Assembly: GCA_030527825.1 (NCBI GenBank)
Contig: JAUNAC010000001.1
Coordinates: 1,447,891-1,511,890, forward strand
Direction of reading: 5' to 3'
Source: Lautropia sp.
Lineage (GTDB): Bacteria > Pseudomonadota > Gammaproteobacteria > Burkholderiales > Burkholderiaceae_E
Length of the DNA stretch: 64,000 bases
Part shown: one piece after another, positions 40,938 to 49,149 of the stretch
Layout of the letters: every line of letters begins with the position of its first letter
Numbering within the stretch: the stretch's first letter is position 1
Made by a program: the position numbers and the translations under genes
The notes under the pieces: model-generated
What the model was told of the DNA's origin: nothing
Seen by the model: the letters and a program-made list of their open reading frames with translations, nothing else
Database searches by the model: none

Positions 40938-41545
40938 TGTCGACCTCCAATGCCTTTGATGACATCCACCAGCCGCAGGGATTGCTGCTCCATTTCCATC
41001 AGGAAATCATCGACTCGGCTGCGAAAGGCCCGATAAGCCACGAGCGAGGGAATCGCAACGCCAATACCGAAGGCCGTGTTGTAGAGCGCTACTGAAATGC
41101 CGTATGCCAGTTTGGTCGGATCGTTGCCGCCAGGAGCCTGCGAGCCGAAAATTTCGATCATGCCGATGACGGTGCCGAACAGTCCGAGCAGAGGGGCGAC
41201 TGTTGCCAGCGTGCCCAGGGTGGGCAGGAAGCGTTCCAGATCATGCGCGACAGCACGGCCTGTTTCTTCCATCGCATCCTTGATCATCTCACGTGATTCG
41301 AATTCATGTCGCAGCCCGGTGGCCAGGACACGACCCAGTGGGGAGGATCGTTCCACTCTCGTCACCATTTCTGCATTGAGCTGTCGGTTGCGGTGCAAGG
41401 TGACCACTTCCTCCAGCATGCCGGGAGGAAGAATCTTGCGGCGCTGCAGGGTAATGGCCCGTTCGACGATCAGGGCGACCGTGATGATCGAGGCAAGAAT
41501 CAGAAACCAGATGGGCCAGCCAGCGGCCTGGATGATGGAGAACAA
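40934..41545 (-). CDS. exbB: ExbB/TolQ/MotA-family proton-channel protein
   Basis: A 203-residue inner-membrane protein. A first helix (residues about 8-28) is followed by a cytoplasmic loop and two further helices, around LGTLATVAPLLGLFGTVIGMI and LYNTAFGIGVAIPSLVAYR, the conserved channel core. It pairs with ExbD. It is the first gene of the lpxK-kdsB-adk unit; promoter elements must lie in the divergent region shared with xseA. Confidence 0.94.
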   Translation of the reverse strand: MFSIIQAAGWPIWFLILASIITVALIVERAITLQRRKILPPGMLEEVVTLHRNRQLNAEMVTRVERSSPLGRVLATGLRHEFESREMIKDAMEETGRAVAHDLERFLPTLGTLATVAPLLGLFGTVIGMIEIFGSQAPGGNDPTKLAYGISVALYNTAFGIGVAIPSLVAYRAFRSRVDDFLMEMEQQSLRLVDVIKGIGGRH

Positions 41546-41660
41546 GGGTACTCACTCCGGAAGGTAGAACTTTCGCGGGACGCGAACGCTCGGATTGTCG
41601 GTTTTTTTGATCAGTATCGGCAAGTGTGGCATGCAACCCATTGATGGTTGTGCAATATCC

Positions 41661-41669
41661 TGTGGATAA
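41661..41669 (-). promoter_or_regulatory. Perfect DnaA box 1
   Basis: On the minus strand this reads TTATCCACA, the consensus high-affinity DnaA box. A second identical box lies 187 bases away in the same orientation, on the other side of an AT-rich stretch. Confidence 0.6.
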
Positions 41670-41847
41670 GTCTGTGGGCATCAGTCAGTGGTTTGGTTGT
41701 GTCAGCCGGATTAATCGGATCATTCTGGTACGACGCAGATCTGCCATACAGATAATTTCTTTATTATTCAACAAGTTAATTAATTAATAAAGCACCTCCT
41801 ACTATCATTTGGTAGGCTGTAACATCTACAGAAAGCGTTGGTTTTTG

Positions 41848-41856
41848 TGTGGATAA
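41848..41856 (-). promoter_or_regulatory. Perfect DnaA box 2, just before xseA
   Basis: TTATCCACA on the minus strand, nine bases before the preferred xseA ATG. Binding here would be expected to block xseA transcription or translation initiation, but this is inference. Confidence 0.6.
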
Positions 41857-41864
41857 AAGTACCG

Positions 41865-43238
41865 ATGAAACAACAGGAAAGCGTTTTTACAGCCACGATG
41901 CCGGCTTTTACGACCGATTTGCTTCTGACAGTCGGCCAGCTTAACCGGATGGCTGGCCGTCTTTTGCAGGAGACGTTTGGCAGTATCCGGGTCGTGGGTG
42001 AGCTCTCCAATGTCACTCAGGCTGCCAGCGGACATTGGTACTTCACCCTGAAGGAAGGCGGAGCGGCGGTGCGTGCCGTGATGTTCCGGTCCGCAGCTCG
42101 GAGTATGGATTTCCAGCCAAAGGCAGGGGATCGTGTCGAGGTGCAGGCTCGCGTCGGGCTGTATGAAGCGCGCGGTGATTTTCAGTTAACCATCGAATGC
42201 ATGCAGATTTCCGGTTCAGGGGATGTCTGGCAGCGTTTTGCACGTCTGAAGGAGAAGCTCGCGTCAGAAGGGCTTTTCGACGCTGCCCGCAAGCAGCTTC
42301 TGCCCCCGGCTGTGTATACCGTAGGTATCATCAGCTCCCTGAAGGCGGCGGCATTGCAGGATGTGCTGACCACCTTGCGCCGGCGCGCACCCCAGCTGAA
42401 AGTCATCGTTTATCCCGCGAGCGTGCAGGGTCAGCAGGCGCCTTCAGACTTGCTGGCTGCGTTGCGGGCGGCCGATACCCGGCAGGAATGTGATGTACTG
42501 CTGATGGTCAGGGGCGGGGGATCCTTTGAAGATCTTGATGCCTTCAACGACGAGATGCTTGCGCGTTGCCTTGCCGCCTGCAGCCTGCCTGTCGTCACTG
42601 GCGTCGGGCACGAGTCTGATTTCACGATTTGTGATTTTGTGGCGGATATCCGCGCGCCCACGCCCACCGCTGCTGCAGAAATGGTCAGTACAGATCGACG
42701 CGAAATGCTGCAGTGGTTGCATCAGCGGCACGAGCAGCTGCAACGCGCCATGCAGCGACAGCTGGAGTGGTCAGGGCAGCGCCTGGACATGGCTGAACGC
42801 CTGCTGGTCGCGCCAACCCATCACCTGCAGCTGAAGGATCAGCACCTGAACCAGCTGGCGCAGCGGCTGCAGCGCAGCATGCATGCCTGTCTGTCGGGTG
42901 AGCGGATACGGTACCTGCGTGCCATTGACAACCTGCGGACACCGTCCCTGGCAGAGGCTGAATTCCGCCTGCAGCATTTCCGGCATCGTCTGCAGCAGGC
43001 GGCACAGCGCCAATGGCAACGGGCGACCGCACGCCTGGATGGTGCCGAGACGGCGCTCGGGCTGATCAGCCCACTGGCGGTGCTGAAACGTGGTTATGCC
43101 CTGGTACGGGACAACAAGGGCAGGTTGCTGGGTTCAGTGGAAAATGTGTCGACAGGCCAGGAGGTGACGGTGCATTTGCAGGACGGTCGCCTGGAAACAA
43201 CGGTCGATTTGATCGTTTCTAACACTTCTGACGGTTGA
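41865..43238 (+). CDS. xseA: Exodeoxyribonuclease VII large subunit
   Basis: The large subunit of the single-strand-specific exonuclease VII. An N-terminal OB-fold (VGQLNRMAGRLLQETFGSIRV, SGHWYFTLKE) and a central catalytic domain (GIISSLKAAALQDVL, VRGGGSFEDLDAFNDE, GVGHESDFTICDFVAD, APTPTAAAE) are followed by a long coiled coil and a C-terminal segment containing LKRGYALV. Possible starts are TTG 41838, ATG 41865 and ATG 41898; none has a strong ribosome site. xseB is not adjacent. Confidence 0.94.
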   Translation: MKQQESVFTATMPAFTTDLLLTVGQLNRMAGRLLQETFGSIRVVGELSNVTQAASGHWYFTLKEGGAAVRAVMFRSAARSMDFQPKAGDRVEVQARVGLYEARGDFQLTIECMQISGSGDVWQRFARLKEKLASEGLFDAARKQLLPPAVYTVGIISSLKAAALQDVLTTLRRRAPQLKVIVYPASVQGQQAPSDLLAALRAADTRQECDVLLMVRGGGSFEDLDAFNDEMLARCLAACSLPVVTGVGHESDFTICDFVADIRAPTPTAAAEMVSTDRREMLQWLHQRHEQLQRAMQRQLEWSGQRLDMAERLLVAPTHHLQLKDQHLNQLAQRLQRSMHACLSGERIRYLRAIDNLRTPSLAEAEFRLQHFRHRLQQAAQRQWQRATARLDGAETALGLISPLAVLKRGYALVRDNKGRLLGSVENVSTGQEVTVHLQDGRLETTVDLIVSNTSDG

Positions 43239-43338
43239 AGTGTGGCGGGTCGCTCATATGTGTGCAGAGTAGGTGGCAATGTCTGTCACCTCCAGTGGTC
43301 AGATACCTGGCCGTCATACACCAGAGGGAAACGACATC

Positions 43339-43590
43339 ATGCTAGCACTTGTCCAGATGTTTATCGTCGGCTTGGTTATAGGTCTCATTGCCCGGGCGCT
43401 GATGCCCGGTACGCAGAAGCTAGGCTGGATCATGACAGCCATTCTTGGTATCGTCGGCTCGGCGGTGGCCAATTTTGTCGGGGGGGCACTGAATTTTTAT
43501 CAACCCGGCCAGACAGCAGGCTGGATCGCGTCTGTCATTGGCGCAATCGTGGTTCTGTTTGTTTACATCAGATTTTTTGGAAGGCGCTGA
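43339..43590 (+). CDS. GlsB/YeaQ/YmgE-family membrane protein
   Basis: An 83-residue protein with three predicted membrane segments and the family pattern VGLVIGLIARALMPGTQKLGW, then ILGIVGSAVANFVGG. Members are stress-induced membrane proteins historically labelled transglycosylase-associated; no enzymatic activity is established. The ATG at 43339 follows AGAGGGAAAC. It is a monocistronic gene between xseA and the convergent DUF192 gene. Confidence 0.85.
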   Translation: MLALVQMFIVGLVIGLIARALMPGTQKLGWIMTAILGIVGSAVANFVGGALNFYQPGQTAGWIASVIGAIVVLFVYIRFFGRR

Positions 43591-43712
43591 TCGGCTGAAA
43601 GGGGCAGTAGCATCTGATTCAGATCAGGCGCTGCTGTAGGCTCATGCAACCGGTTTGACGTTGCCATGAGAGGGGCCTGATTGAGGCAGGCCCGTTCGCC
43701 AGTGTCGAGCGC

Positions 43713-44309
43713 TCACGGCTGCCGTATGGCCTCGCTCACTTTCTGGATCTGTGTGCCAGGTCGCACGTGGTGTGCAGCAAACCAGCCCCGGTTCATCTCC
43801 AGTGCCAGACGTACTGGTCGTTTGGGACAATGGCTGCGCTCGTCCCGCGGTTGCATGTCGGTCACATCTTCCACCCGGCCGTCGTCGTCCAGAAAGGCGA
43901 TGCTCAGCGGGATCAGCGTATCCTTCATCCAGAAGCAATATTGGGCAGGCCGATCGAAAACGAACAGCATGCCATGGTTGTCCGGCATGACAGTCCGATG
44001 CATCAGCCCTTGCTGTCTCGTTGTCTCATCGCGGGCAATTTCAGCCTCGATCTGTTGCCCGCCGCCCTCAAGCAGCATGGTTGGCAGCTTGTAGGGGGGC
44101 GCGGCCAGTGCTGCAGGGGCCATGGCCAGCCATGAAGCGAATGCCAGCCAGGGGGTGAATATCCGGACGGTGTTCAGTGCCGTTTTACAGGCGAAGGCTT
44201 CGGCTGCCTTCCCCGTCCGTATCGGCCGGATGCGGTTGAGAAAAGGGTGAATCGTATGTTGCGTGGTATTGTCAAATGGTGTTGTCTGGAAAGGGGGAAC
44301 GCGGGCCAT
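43713..44309 (-). CDS. DUF192 secreted protein
   Basis: A protein of about 198 residues. An N-terminal hydrophobic stretch ends in APAALA before APPYKLPTM, suggesting export. The DUF192 domain (about 80-190) has EIARDETTRQQGLMHRTVMP, GMLFVFDRPAQYCFWMKDT and RLALEMNRGWFAAHHVRPG. The function of DUF192 is unknown. The region before the hydrophobic stretch is unusually long (about 45 residues) because no start codon lies closer, so the true start is uncertain; TTG 44333 also exists. Divergent from icd, as in relatives. Confidence 0.78.
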   Translation of the reverse strand: MARVPPFQTTPFDNTTQHTIHPFLNRIRPIRTGKAAEAFACKTALNTVRIFTPWLAFASWLAMAPAALAAPPYKLPTMLLEGGGQQIEAEIARDETTRQQGLMHRTVMPDNHGMLFVFDRPAQYCFWMKDTLIPLSIAFLDDDGRVEDVTDMQPRDERSHCPKRPVRLALEMNRGWFAAHHVRPGTQIQKVSEAIRQP

Positions 44310-44533
44310 GATGCTGTCGTTGCGTGTTGTCAAGGGCAGTTGATCATACTCTGATCCCTAGTAATTTCCCTGAAAGCACTCTGACATGTCCGTTCCGAAG
44401 GCCAGGCTCTGACCATGCTGGATAGCAGGGCTGGCATAATCCACTCTCCCCGGGGCATTTGACGCCCGGTGTGACACCGTAGCACCATGTGTTGCGCTAC
44501 CCGGTGTTAATCCGCACTACAGGTTTACAGCCC

Positions 44534-45787
44534 ATGTACAAACATATCAAGGTCCCTGCCCAGGGTCAGAAGATTACCGTCAAGCAGGATTTCTCTCTCG
44601 ACGTGCCCGATAACCCGATCGTGCCGTACATCGAAGGAGATGGAACCGGTTTTGACATCACCCCAGTCATGCTGAAAGTGGTGGATGCCGCCGTGCAGAA
44701 AGCCTATGGCAGCAAGCGCAAGATCCACTGGATGGAGATCTATGCCGGCGAGAAGGCTACCAAAGTCTATGGTCCGGATGTCTGGCTGCCTGACGAGACG
44801 CTGGATGTCTTGCGAGATTACGTCGTTTCTATCAAGGGGCCTTTGACCACGCCAGTCGGGGGCGGAATTCGCTCGCTCAACGTCGCCTTGCGTCAGCAGC
44901 TTGACCTCTATGTCTGCCTGCGTCCCGTGCAGTATTTTGACGGTGTACCATCGCCGGTGCGCGAGCCCCAGAAGACCGACATGGTGATTTTCCGCGAAAA
45001 TTCCGAAGACATCTACGCCGGCATTGAGTATGAGGCAGAGTCGGATCAGGCGAAGAAGCTCATCAACTTCCTTCAAAAGGAACTTGGTGTCAACAAGATC
45101 CGCTTCCCCGAGACCTCCGGCATTGGTATCAAACCAGTCTCGAAGGAAGGTACCGAGCGCCTGGTTCGCAAGGCCATCCAGTATGCCATTGACAACGATA
45201 AGCCTTCTGTCACCCTGGTGCACAAGGGCAATATCATGAAATTCACCGAAGGTGGCTTCCGTGACTGGGGCTACGGGCTGGCGAAGAGGGAATTCGGCGC
45301 CGAACTGGTCGATGGTGGCCCGTGGATGAAGCTGAAGAATCCGAAGTCCGGCAAGGACATCATCGTCAAGGACGTCATCGCTGACGCCTTCCTGCAGCAG
45401 ATCCTGCTCCGGCCTGCCGAGTACTCGGTCATCGCCACATTAAACCTCAACGGTGACTATATATCCGACGCCCTTGCCGCCCAGGTCGGAGGCATTGGCA
45501 TTGCCCCGGGAGCGAACCTGTCGGATTCGGTGGCCATGTTCGAGGCCACCCATGGTACGGCACCCAAGTATGCGGGCAAAGATTATGTCAACCCGGGCTC
45601 CGAAATCCTCTCGGCCGAGATGATGCTACGTCATATGGGCTGGACTGAGGCCGCCGATCTGATCATTGCCTCGATGAAAAAGGCCATCGCCAGCAAGAAG
45701 GTGACCTATGACTTTGCCCGTCTCATGCCGGATGCCGAACAGGTTTCCTGTTCAGGTTTTGGCCAGGTGATGATCGACAACATGTAG
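44534..45787 (+). CDS. icd: Isocitrate dehydrogenase (NADP+)
   Basis: TCA-cycle enzyme of the E. coli Icd type, 417 residues. It has [13 protein letters not shown], the substrate- and phosphorylation-site Ser in [40 protein letters not shown] and [19 protein letters not shown] 44534 gives the standard N-terminus MYKHIKVPA; the frame opens 45 bases earlier. The Ser in the IRS motif suggests control by isocitrate dehydrogenase kinase if one is encoded elsewhere. Confidence 0.98.
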   Translation: MYKHIKVPAQGQKITVKQDFSLDVPDNPIVPYIEGDGTGFDITPVMLKVVDAAVQKAYGSKRKIHWMEIYAGEKATKVYGPDVWLPDETLDVLRDYVVSIKGPLTTPVGGGIRSLNVALRQQLDLYVCLRPVQYFDGVPSPVREPQKTDMVIFRENSEDIYAGIEYEAESDQAKKLINFLQKELGVNKIRFPETSGIGIKPVSKEGTERLVRKAIQYAIDNDKPSVTLVHKGNIMKFTEGGFRDWGYGLAKREFGAELVDGGPWMKLKNPKSGKDIIVKDVIADAFLQQILLRPAEYSVIATLNLNGDYISDALAAQVGGIGIAPGANLSDSVAMFEATHGTAPKYAGKDYVNPGSEILSAEMMLRHMGWTEAADLIIASMKKAIASKKVTYDFARLMPDAEQVSCSGFGQVMIDNM

Positions 45788-46003
45788 ATACCCTTACAGC
45801 GGGGGCAGCAAGAAGAGCTGCCCTTCGCTGACATCTGCTGCGCGCCCCATAGTTTTTAGCGTGTGTGTTTCGCTAGATCCTTGTTGCGCGCACTTGTCGT
45901 TCAGAGATCCTGAACAGTCTGGATGGGGTTTGTGGTGGGGCTGCTGCCACAATGTGCAGACCGGGTGTAATCTATGGCGGGTTTCTGACAAGGAGCGGTA
46001 TGG

Positions 46004-47266
46004 ATGAAGTTTCTCAAGAAACGTGTGGAGACGAGACTGGACAACCTGGCAGTCCCCGTGTCGTTGACGTTGCCTTCCGGGGAACAGCTTGGTCGCCCGG
46101 ACGCTGCGGTACGCCTATATCTGAACGATAATCGGCTGTTGGCGCCGCTGCTGGCAGGTCAGATGGGAGCATTGGGCGAAGCCGTGGTTGAAGGACGGTT
46201 GCGTATTGAAGGCAGTACGCGCGATGTGATGACTGTGGTTGCAGGTCTGGTGCCTGCTGGTCTGCTGGATCGCCGCCCAGGTTGGGGTCGTCAGCGTCAT
46301 CTACACTGGTTGTCTCGACGCCGTCATACCCAGGCGCGTGACGCAGAACAGATCCAGTTTCATTACGACGTTTCAGATGATTTTTATGCGCTGTGGCTGG
46401 ATCCGCGTCGAGTGTATTCCTGTGCCTATTATCGTGAGCCAGATTTCACGCTGGCTCAGGCGCAGGAAGCCAAGCTTGATCTTATCTGTCGAAAGCTGGC
46501 ATTGCAACCTGGCGAGCGCTTTCTGGATATCGGTGCAGGCTGGGGCGGCTTGTTGTTGTGGGCAGCGGAAAACTACGGGGTGGACGCCACGGGCATTACG
46601 TTGTCGAAGAACCAGTACGCATACGTGCAGCAGCTCATCGCCCAGAAGGGGCTCCAAGATCGGGTGCGTATCTATCTGAAGGATTATCGTGATCTGGATG
46701 GCGGCTTACCATATGACAAGATTGCTTCCATAGGCATGTTCGAGCATGTGGGGCGAGCCAATCTGCCTGGCTATTTCAAGACTTTGTATCGCCTGCTGAA
46801 ACCGGCCGGGCTGCTCATGAACCATGGCATTACGGCAGGGGGCGTGCACAATAGTCAGGTTGGTGCCGGTTTGGGCAGCTTCATCGGCAAATACATATTC
46901 CCTGGTGGCGAATTGGTGCACGTCAGTCAAGTGATGCACGACATGGCTAACAGTGGGCTGGAGGCCGTGGATGTCGAGAATCTGAGGCCACATTATGCCC
47001 GCACGTTGTGGGACTGGTCGGATGCGCTGGAGGCTAGCCAATCTGCTGCTGCGCGTGTATTGGAAGATTCAGCTGGTGCCGAGGCAGGCCAACGCATCCT
47101 GCGGGCTTACCGCTTGTACCTGGCAGGATGTGCACTAGCTTTTGAAAATGGCTGGGTGTCGTTGTATCAGCTGCTAGCAACCCGTCCCAGTGGCCGTCTT
47201 GATGAAGGCATTTTGCCCGGGGCCCAGTCTGTCTATCCTTACAATCGTTCCTACATATATTGTTGA
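46004..47266 (+). CDS. cfa: Cyclopropane-fatty-acyl-phospholipid synthase family
   Basis: SAM-dependent methyltransferase that adds a methylene across unsaturated acyl chains of membrane lipids. Of 420 residues, the N-terminal 110 form the lipid-binding domain. The C-terminal domain has the SAM motif FLDIGAGWGGLLLWAAE, HYDVSDDFYALWLDPRRVYSCAYY and a conserved Cys in RLYLAGCALAFENGW. AGGAG lies eight bases before the ATG. It is transcribed alone; such genes are usually induced on entry to stationary phase, but I see no diagnostic promoter. Confidence 0.93.
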   Translation: MKFLKKRVETRLDNLAVPVSLTLPSGEQLGRPDAAVRLYLNDNRLLAPLLAGQMGALGEAVVEGRLRIEGSTRDVMTVVAGLVPAGLLDRRPGWGRQRHLHWLSRRRHTQARDAEQIQFHYDVSDDFYALWLDPRRVYSCAYYREPDFTLAQAQEAKLDLICRKLALQPGERFLDIGAGWGGLLLWAAENYGVDATGITLSKNQYAYVQQLIAQKGLQDRVRIYLKDYRDLDGGLPYDKIASIGMFEHVGRANLPGYFKTLYRLLKPAGLLMNHGITAGGVHNSQVGAGLGSFIGKYIFPGGELVHVSQVMHDMANSGLEAVDVENLRPHYARTLWDWSDALEASQSAAARVLEDSAGAEAGQRILRAYRLYLAGCALAFENGWVSLYQLLATRPSGRLDEGILPGAQSVYPYNRSYIYC

Positions 47267-47417
47267 GCTGCCAGCATTAAAGGGCCGGAGGATAGGTGAT
47301 GCCAACCTGAATACCCGGCCCACGGCATAGCGGCTGGATCCTGCATTTCTCACGTAATGCGCGCTCACGGCCCTGCGTGCCTCATGCTTCATCTGTGAGG
47401 GATCGGCTGTTTGATGA

Positions 47418-47444
47418 TGGCCAAAATTGGCTTGCCAATGGCCA
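47418..47444. promoter_or_regulatory. Nested inverted repeat upstream of the MmgE/PrpD gene
   Basis: TGGCC (47418-47422) and TTGGC (47427-47431) pair with GCCAA (47434-47438) and GGCCA (47440-47444). It is a 27-base imperfect palindrome with a 2-base centre and no following T-tract, so more like an operator than a terminator. The rest of the 309-base gap upstream (47267-47417) shows nothing I can interpret. Confidence 0.5.
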
Positions 47445-47461
47445 CACTCATATTGTATTTA

Positions 47462-47492
47462 TTGATAATTATTTTGATTTATGTTCTATGAT
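47462..47492 (+). promoter_or_regulatory. Candidate promoter of the MmgE/PrpD-ComA unit
   Basis: TTGATA (47462-47467) and TATGAT (47487-47492), each five of six to consensus, spaced by a longish 19 bases. Transcription would begin near 47499. The Fur-box candidate overlaps this element. Confidence 0.45.
47463..47477 (+). promoter_or_regulatory. Candidate Fur box
   Basis: TGATAATTATTTTGA matches the 7-1-7 Fur consensus TGATAAT-N-ATTATCA at 12 of 14 fixed positions, with a perfect left half. It overlaps the predicted promoter of the downstream two-gene unit, the position expected for iron-dependent repression. Fur itself is encoded about 10 kb away at 57693. Confidence 0.5.
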
Positions 47493-47575
47493 TGCCACTG
47501 ACTTGCGGGTGCTATCCGCTTCACAGGATTCCTGCCTGCAGCTTTATCGGGTGTGTCATAAAAGGAGATCTATCC

Positions 47576-48970
47576 ATGGCGAGTGCAGCCCCTATTCCTT
47601 TTGAGCAGACAGAGGTCTATCAGCTGGCCAAATTTGTGGCGTCGGCCGATCAGAAACACATGTCTTCGGAAGCGCGCGAAGAATTGAAAAAACGCATCCT
47701 GGATAGCTTTGGTGTAGGTATTGGCGCGCTGGATGGTGAGCCCATTCGTTATATCCGTCAGCAGATTGACGATTTTGGCGGCCGCCCATTATCGACTTTG
47801 ATTGGCGGCGGCAAGACGGCGCCTGATCGGGCGGCTTTCTATAACGGCGCACTGGTACGCTATCTGGATTTTATGGACAGCTATCTGGCCAAAGGGGAGA
47901 CCTGCCATCAGAGTGACAATCTTGGCGCAGTGCTGGCTGCTGCGGAATATGCGAATGCCAGTGGTGCTACGCTTCTGAGCGCCATGGCGGTGGCATATCA
48001 GGTTCAGGGGCGACTATGTGATGTAGCGCCGGTACGCGCAAAAGGATTTGATCATACTGTGCAGGGTGCTTATGCCGTGGCTGCCGGGGTGTCGCGTGCC
48101 CTGGGGATGGACGCTGCCCATACAGCAAATGCTATCGCCATCAGTGGCACAGGAAACAACGCCCTGCGCGTGACACGCACGGGCGCGTTGTCACACTGGA
48201 AAGGACTGGCTTATCCGAACACCGCCTTCATTGGCACTCATTCAGCCTTTCTGGCCTACCGCGGCATTACCGGGCCTGCCGAGGTCTTCGAGGGCAACAA
48301 GGGGTTCAAGGAGGCCATTGCAGGAAAATTCAGCATTGACTGGAGCAAGGAGGATCTGGAGAACGTTCGAAAATCCATCATCAAGCGGTATAACGCTGAA
48401 ATTCACTCCCAGTCGAGCATTGAGGCAGCGCTGGATCTGCAGAAAGCCAAGGGCTTCAGGGCCAGCGACATAGAGAAACTGGAAATCGATATTTTTGATG
48501 TGGCTTTCCACATCATTGGCGGTGGGGAAGAAGGCGACAAGACCATCATCCGCACCAAGGAAGAGGCGGATCATTCCCTTCAGTACATGGTGGCAGTGGC
48601 ACTGCTTGATGGCAATGTTCTTCCCGCCCAGTACGAGGCCGACCGTATTGTCAAGGCGGATGTTCAGGATCTGCTCAAGCGGGTTGTCGTGCGGCCACGC
48701 CAGGAATACACCGATCGCTTCCCGCAGGAAGTGGTGACGACGCTGCGCTTCACCCTCAAAAATGGAACCACCCACGAAATCACCAAGACGGATTATGAGG
48801 GGTTCAACACACGGCCCATGAGCTGGGACACAGTGGTTGCCAAGTTCACTGGCCTGGCTACGCCGTTCACCAGTGAGAAAGTTCGCAGGAATCTGATTGA
48901 TGCCGTGCGCCATCTGGAGGACATCCAGGTGCGCGATCTGGTGGCGATCATTGCCGACCTGAAGGCCTGA
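47576..48970 (+). CDS. MmgE/PrpD-family protein (2-methylcitrate dehydratase / aconitate-decarboxylase fold)
   Basis: A 464-residue protein of the MmgE/PrpD superfamily, whose members dehydrate 2-methylcitrate or decarboxylate cis-aconitate without an Fe-S cluster. The N-terminal helical domain has KKRILDSFGVGIGALDGEP, GAFYN-type RAAFYNGALVRYLDFMDSY and HQSDNLGAVLAAAEYANASG. The C-terminal alpha/beta domain begins near residue 270. ATG 47576 is well placed after AAAGGAGATC. No prpB/prpC neighbours exist, so classical propionate catabolism is not indicated. The partner is the downstream ComA-like gene. The substrate is unknown. Confidence 0.85.
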   Translation: MASAAPIPFEQTEVYQLAKFVASADQKHMSSEAREELKKRILDSFGVGIGALDGEPIRYIRQQIDDFGGRPLSTLIGGGKTAPDRAAFYNGALVRYLDFMDSYLAKGETCHQSDNLGAVLAAAEYANASGATLLSAMAVAYQVQGRLCDVAPVRAKGFDHTVQGAYAVAAGVSRALGMDAAHTANAIAISGTGNNALRVTRTGALSHWKGLAYPNTAFIGTHSAFLAYRGITGPAEVFEGNKGFKEAIAGKFSIDWSKEDLENVRKSIIKRYNAEIHSQSSIEAALDLQKAKGFRASDIEKLEIDIFDVAFHIIGGGEEGDKTIIRTKEEADHSLQYMVAVALLDGNVLPAQYEADRIVKADVQDLLKRVVVRPRQEYTDRFPQEVVTTLRFTLKNGTTHEITKTDYEGFNTRPMSWDTVVAKFTGLATPFTSEKVRRNLIDAVRHLEDIQVRDLVAIIADLKA

Positions 48971-49000
48971 TCGAAGACCCAGCAGCGGTTCATGTGTTTT

Positions 49001-49033
49001 GCCTGCCGTGCGGCGCACCGCACGGCGGCAGGC
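49001..49033 (+). other. Stable hairpin between the MmgE/PrpD and ComA-like genes
   Basis: GCCTGCC-GTGCGG-cgca-CCGCAC-ggc-GGCAGGC: 13 paired bases with one 3-base bulge. No T-tract follows, so it is not a normal intrinsic terminator. It could stabilise the upstream mRNA 3' end or separate expression of the two genes, which are 179 bases apart. Confidence 0.6.
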
Positions 49034-49149
49034 ATGCAAGTGCCTGGCCGCCGGCGCAGGCCACGCAGCCGGGATCTATGGCTCCCTGGCTGGTTTAGTG
49101 GCCCTTTTTTGAAGGGGCATGCCGAAGCAATGACATCTGGAGAAATCTG

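Larger units (their letters stand above)
41546..41864. other. Divergent exbB-xseA intergenic region with AT-rich core
   Basis: A gap of about 320 bases with unusual content: an AT-rich island (41751-41791, including TTAATTAATTAATAA), a dyad CCTAC/GTAGG with a 9-base loop at 41798-41816, and two perfect DnaA boxes listed separately. Both the exbB operon and xseA must be transcribed from here. A weak xseA promoter could be TTAATT (41780) and TATCAT (41803). Confidence 0.65.

Noticed and set aside
41751-41791. The AT-rich exbB-xseA island as the chromosomal replication origin
   Set aside because: dnaA, dnaN, gyrB and rpmH are all absent nearby, and only two perfect DnaA boxes are present.
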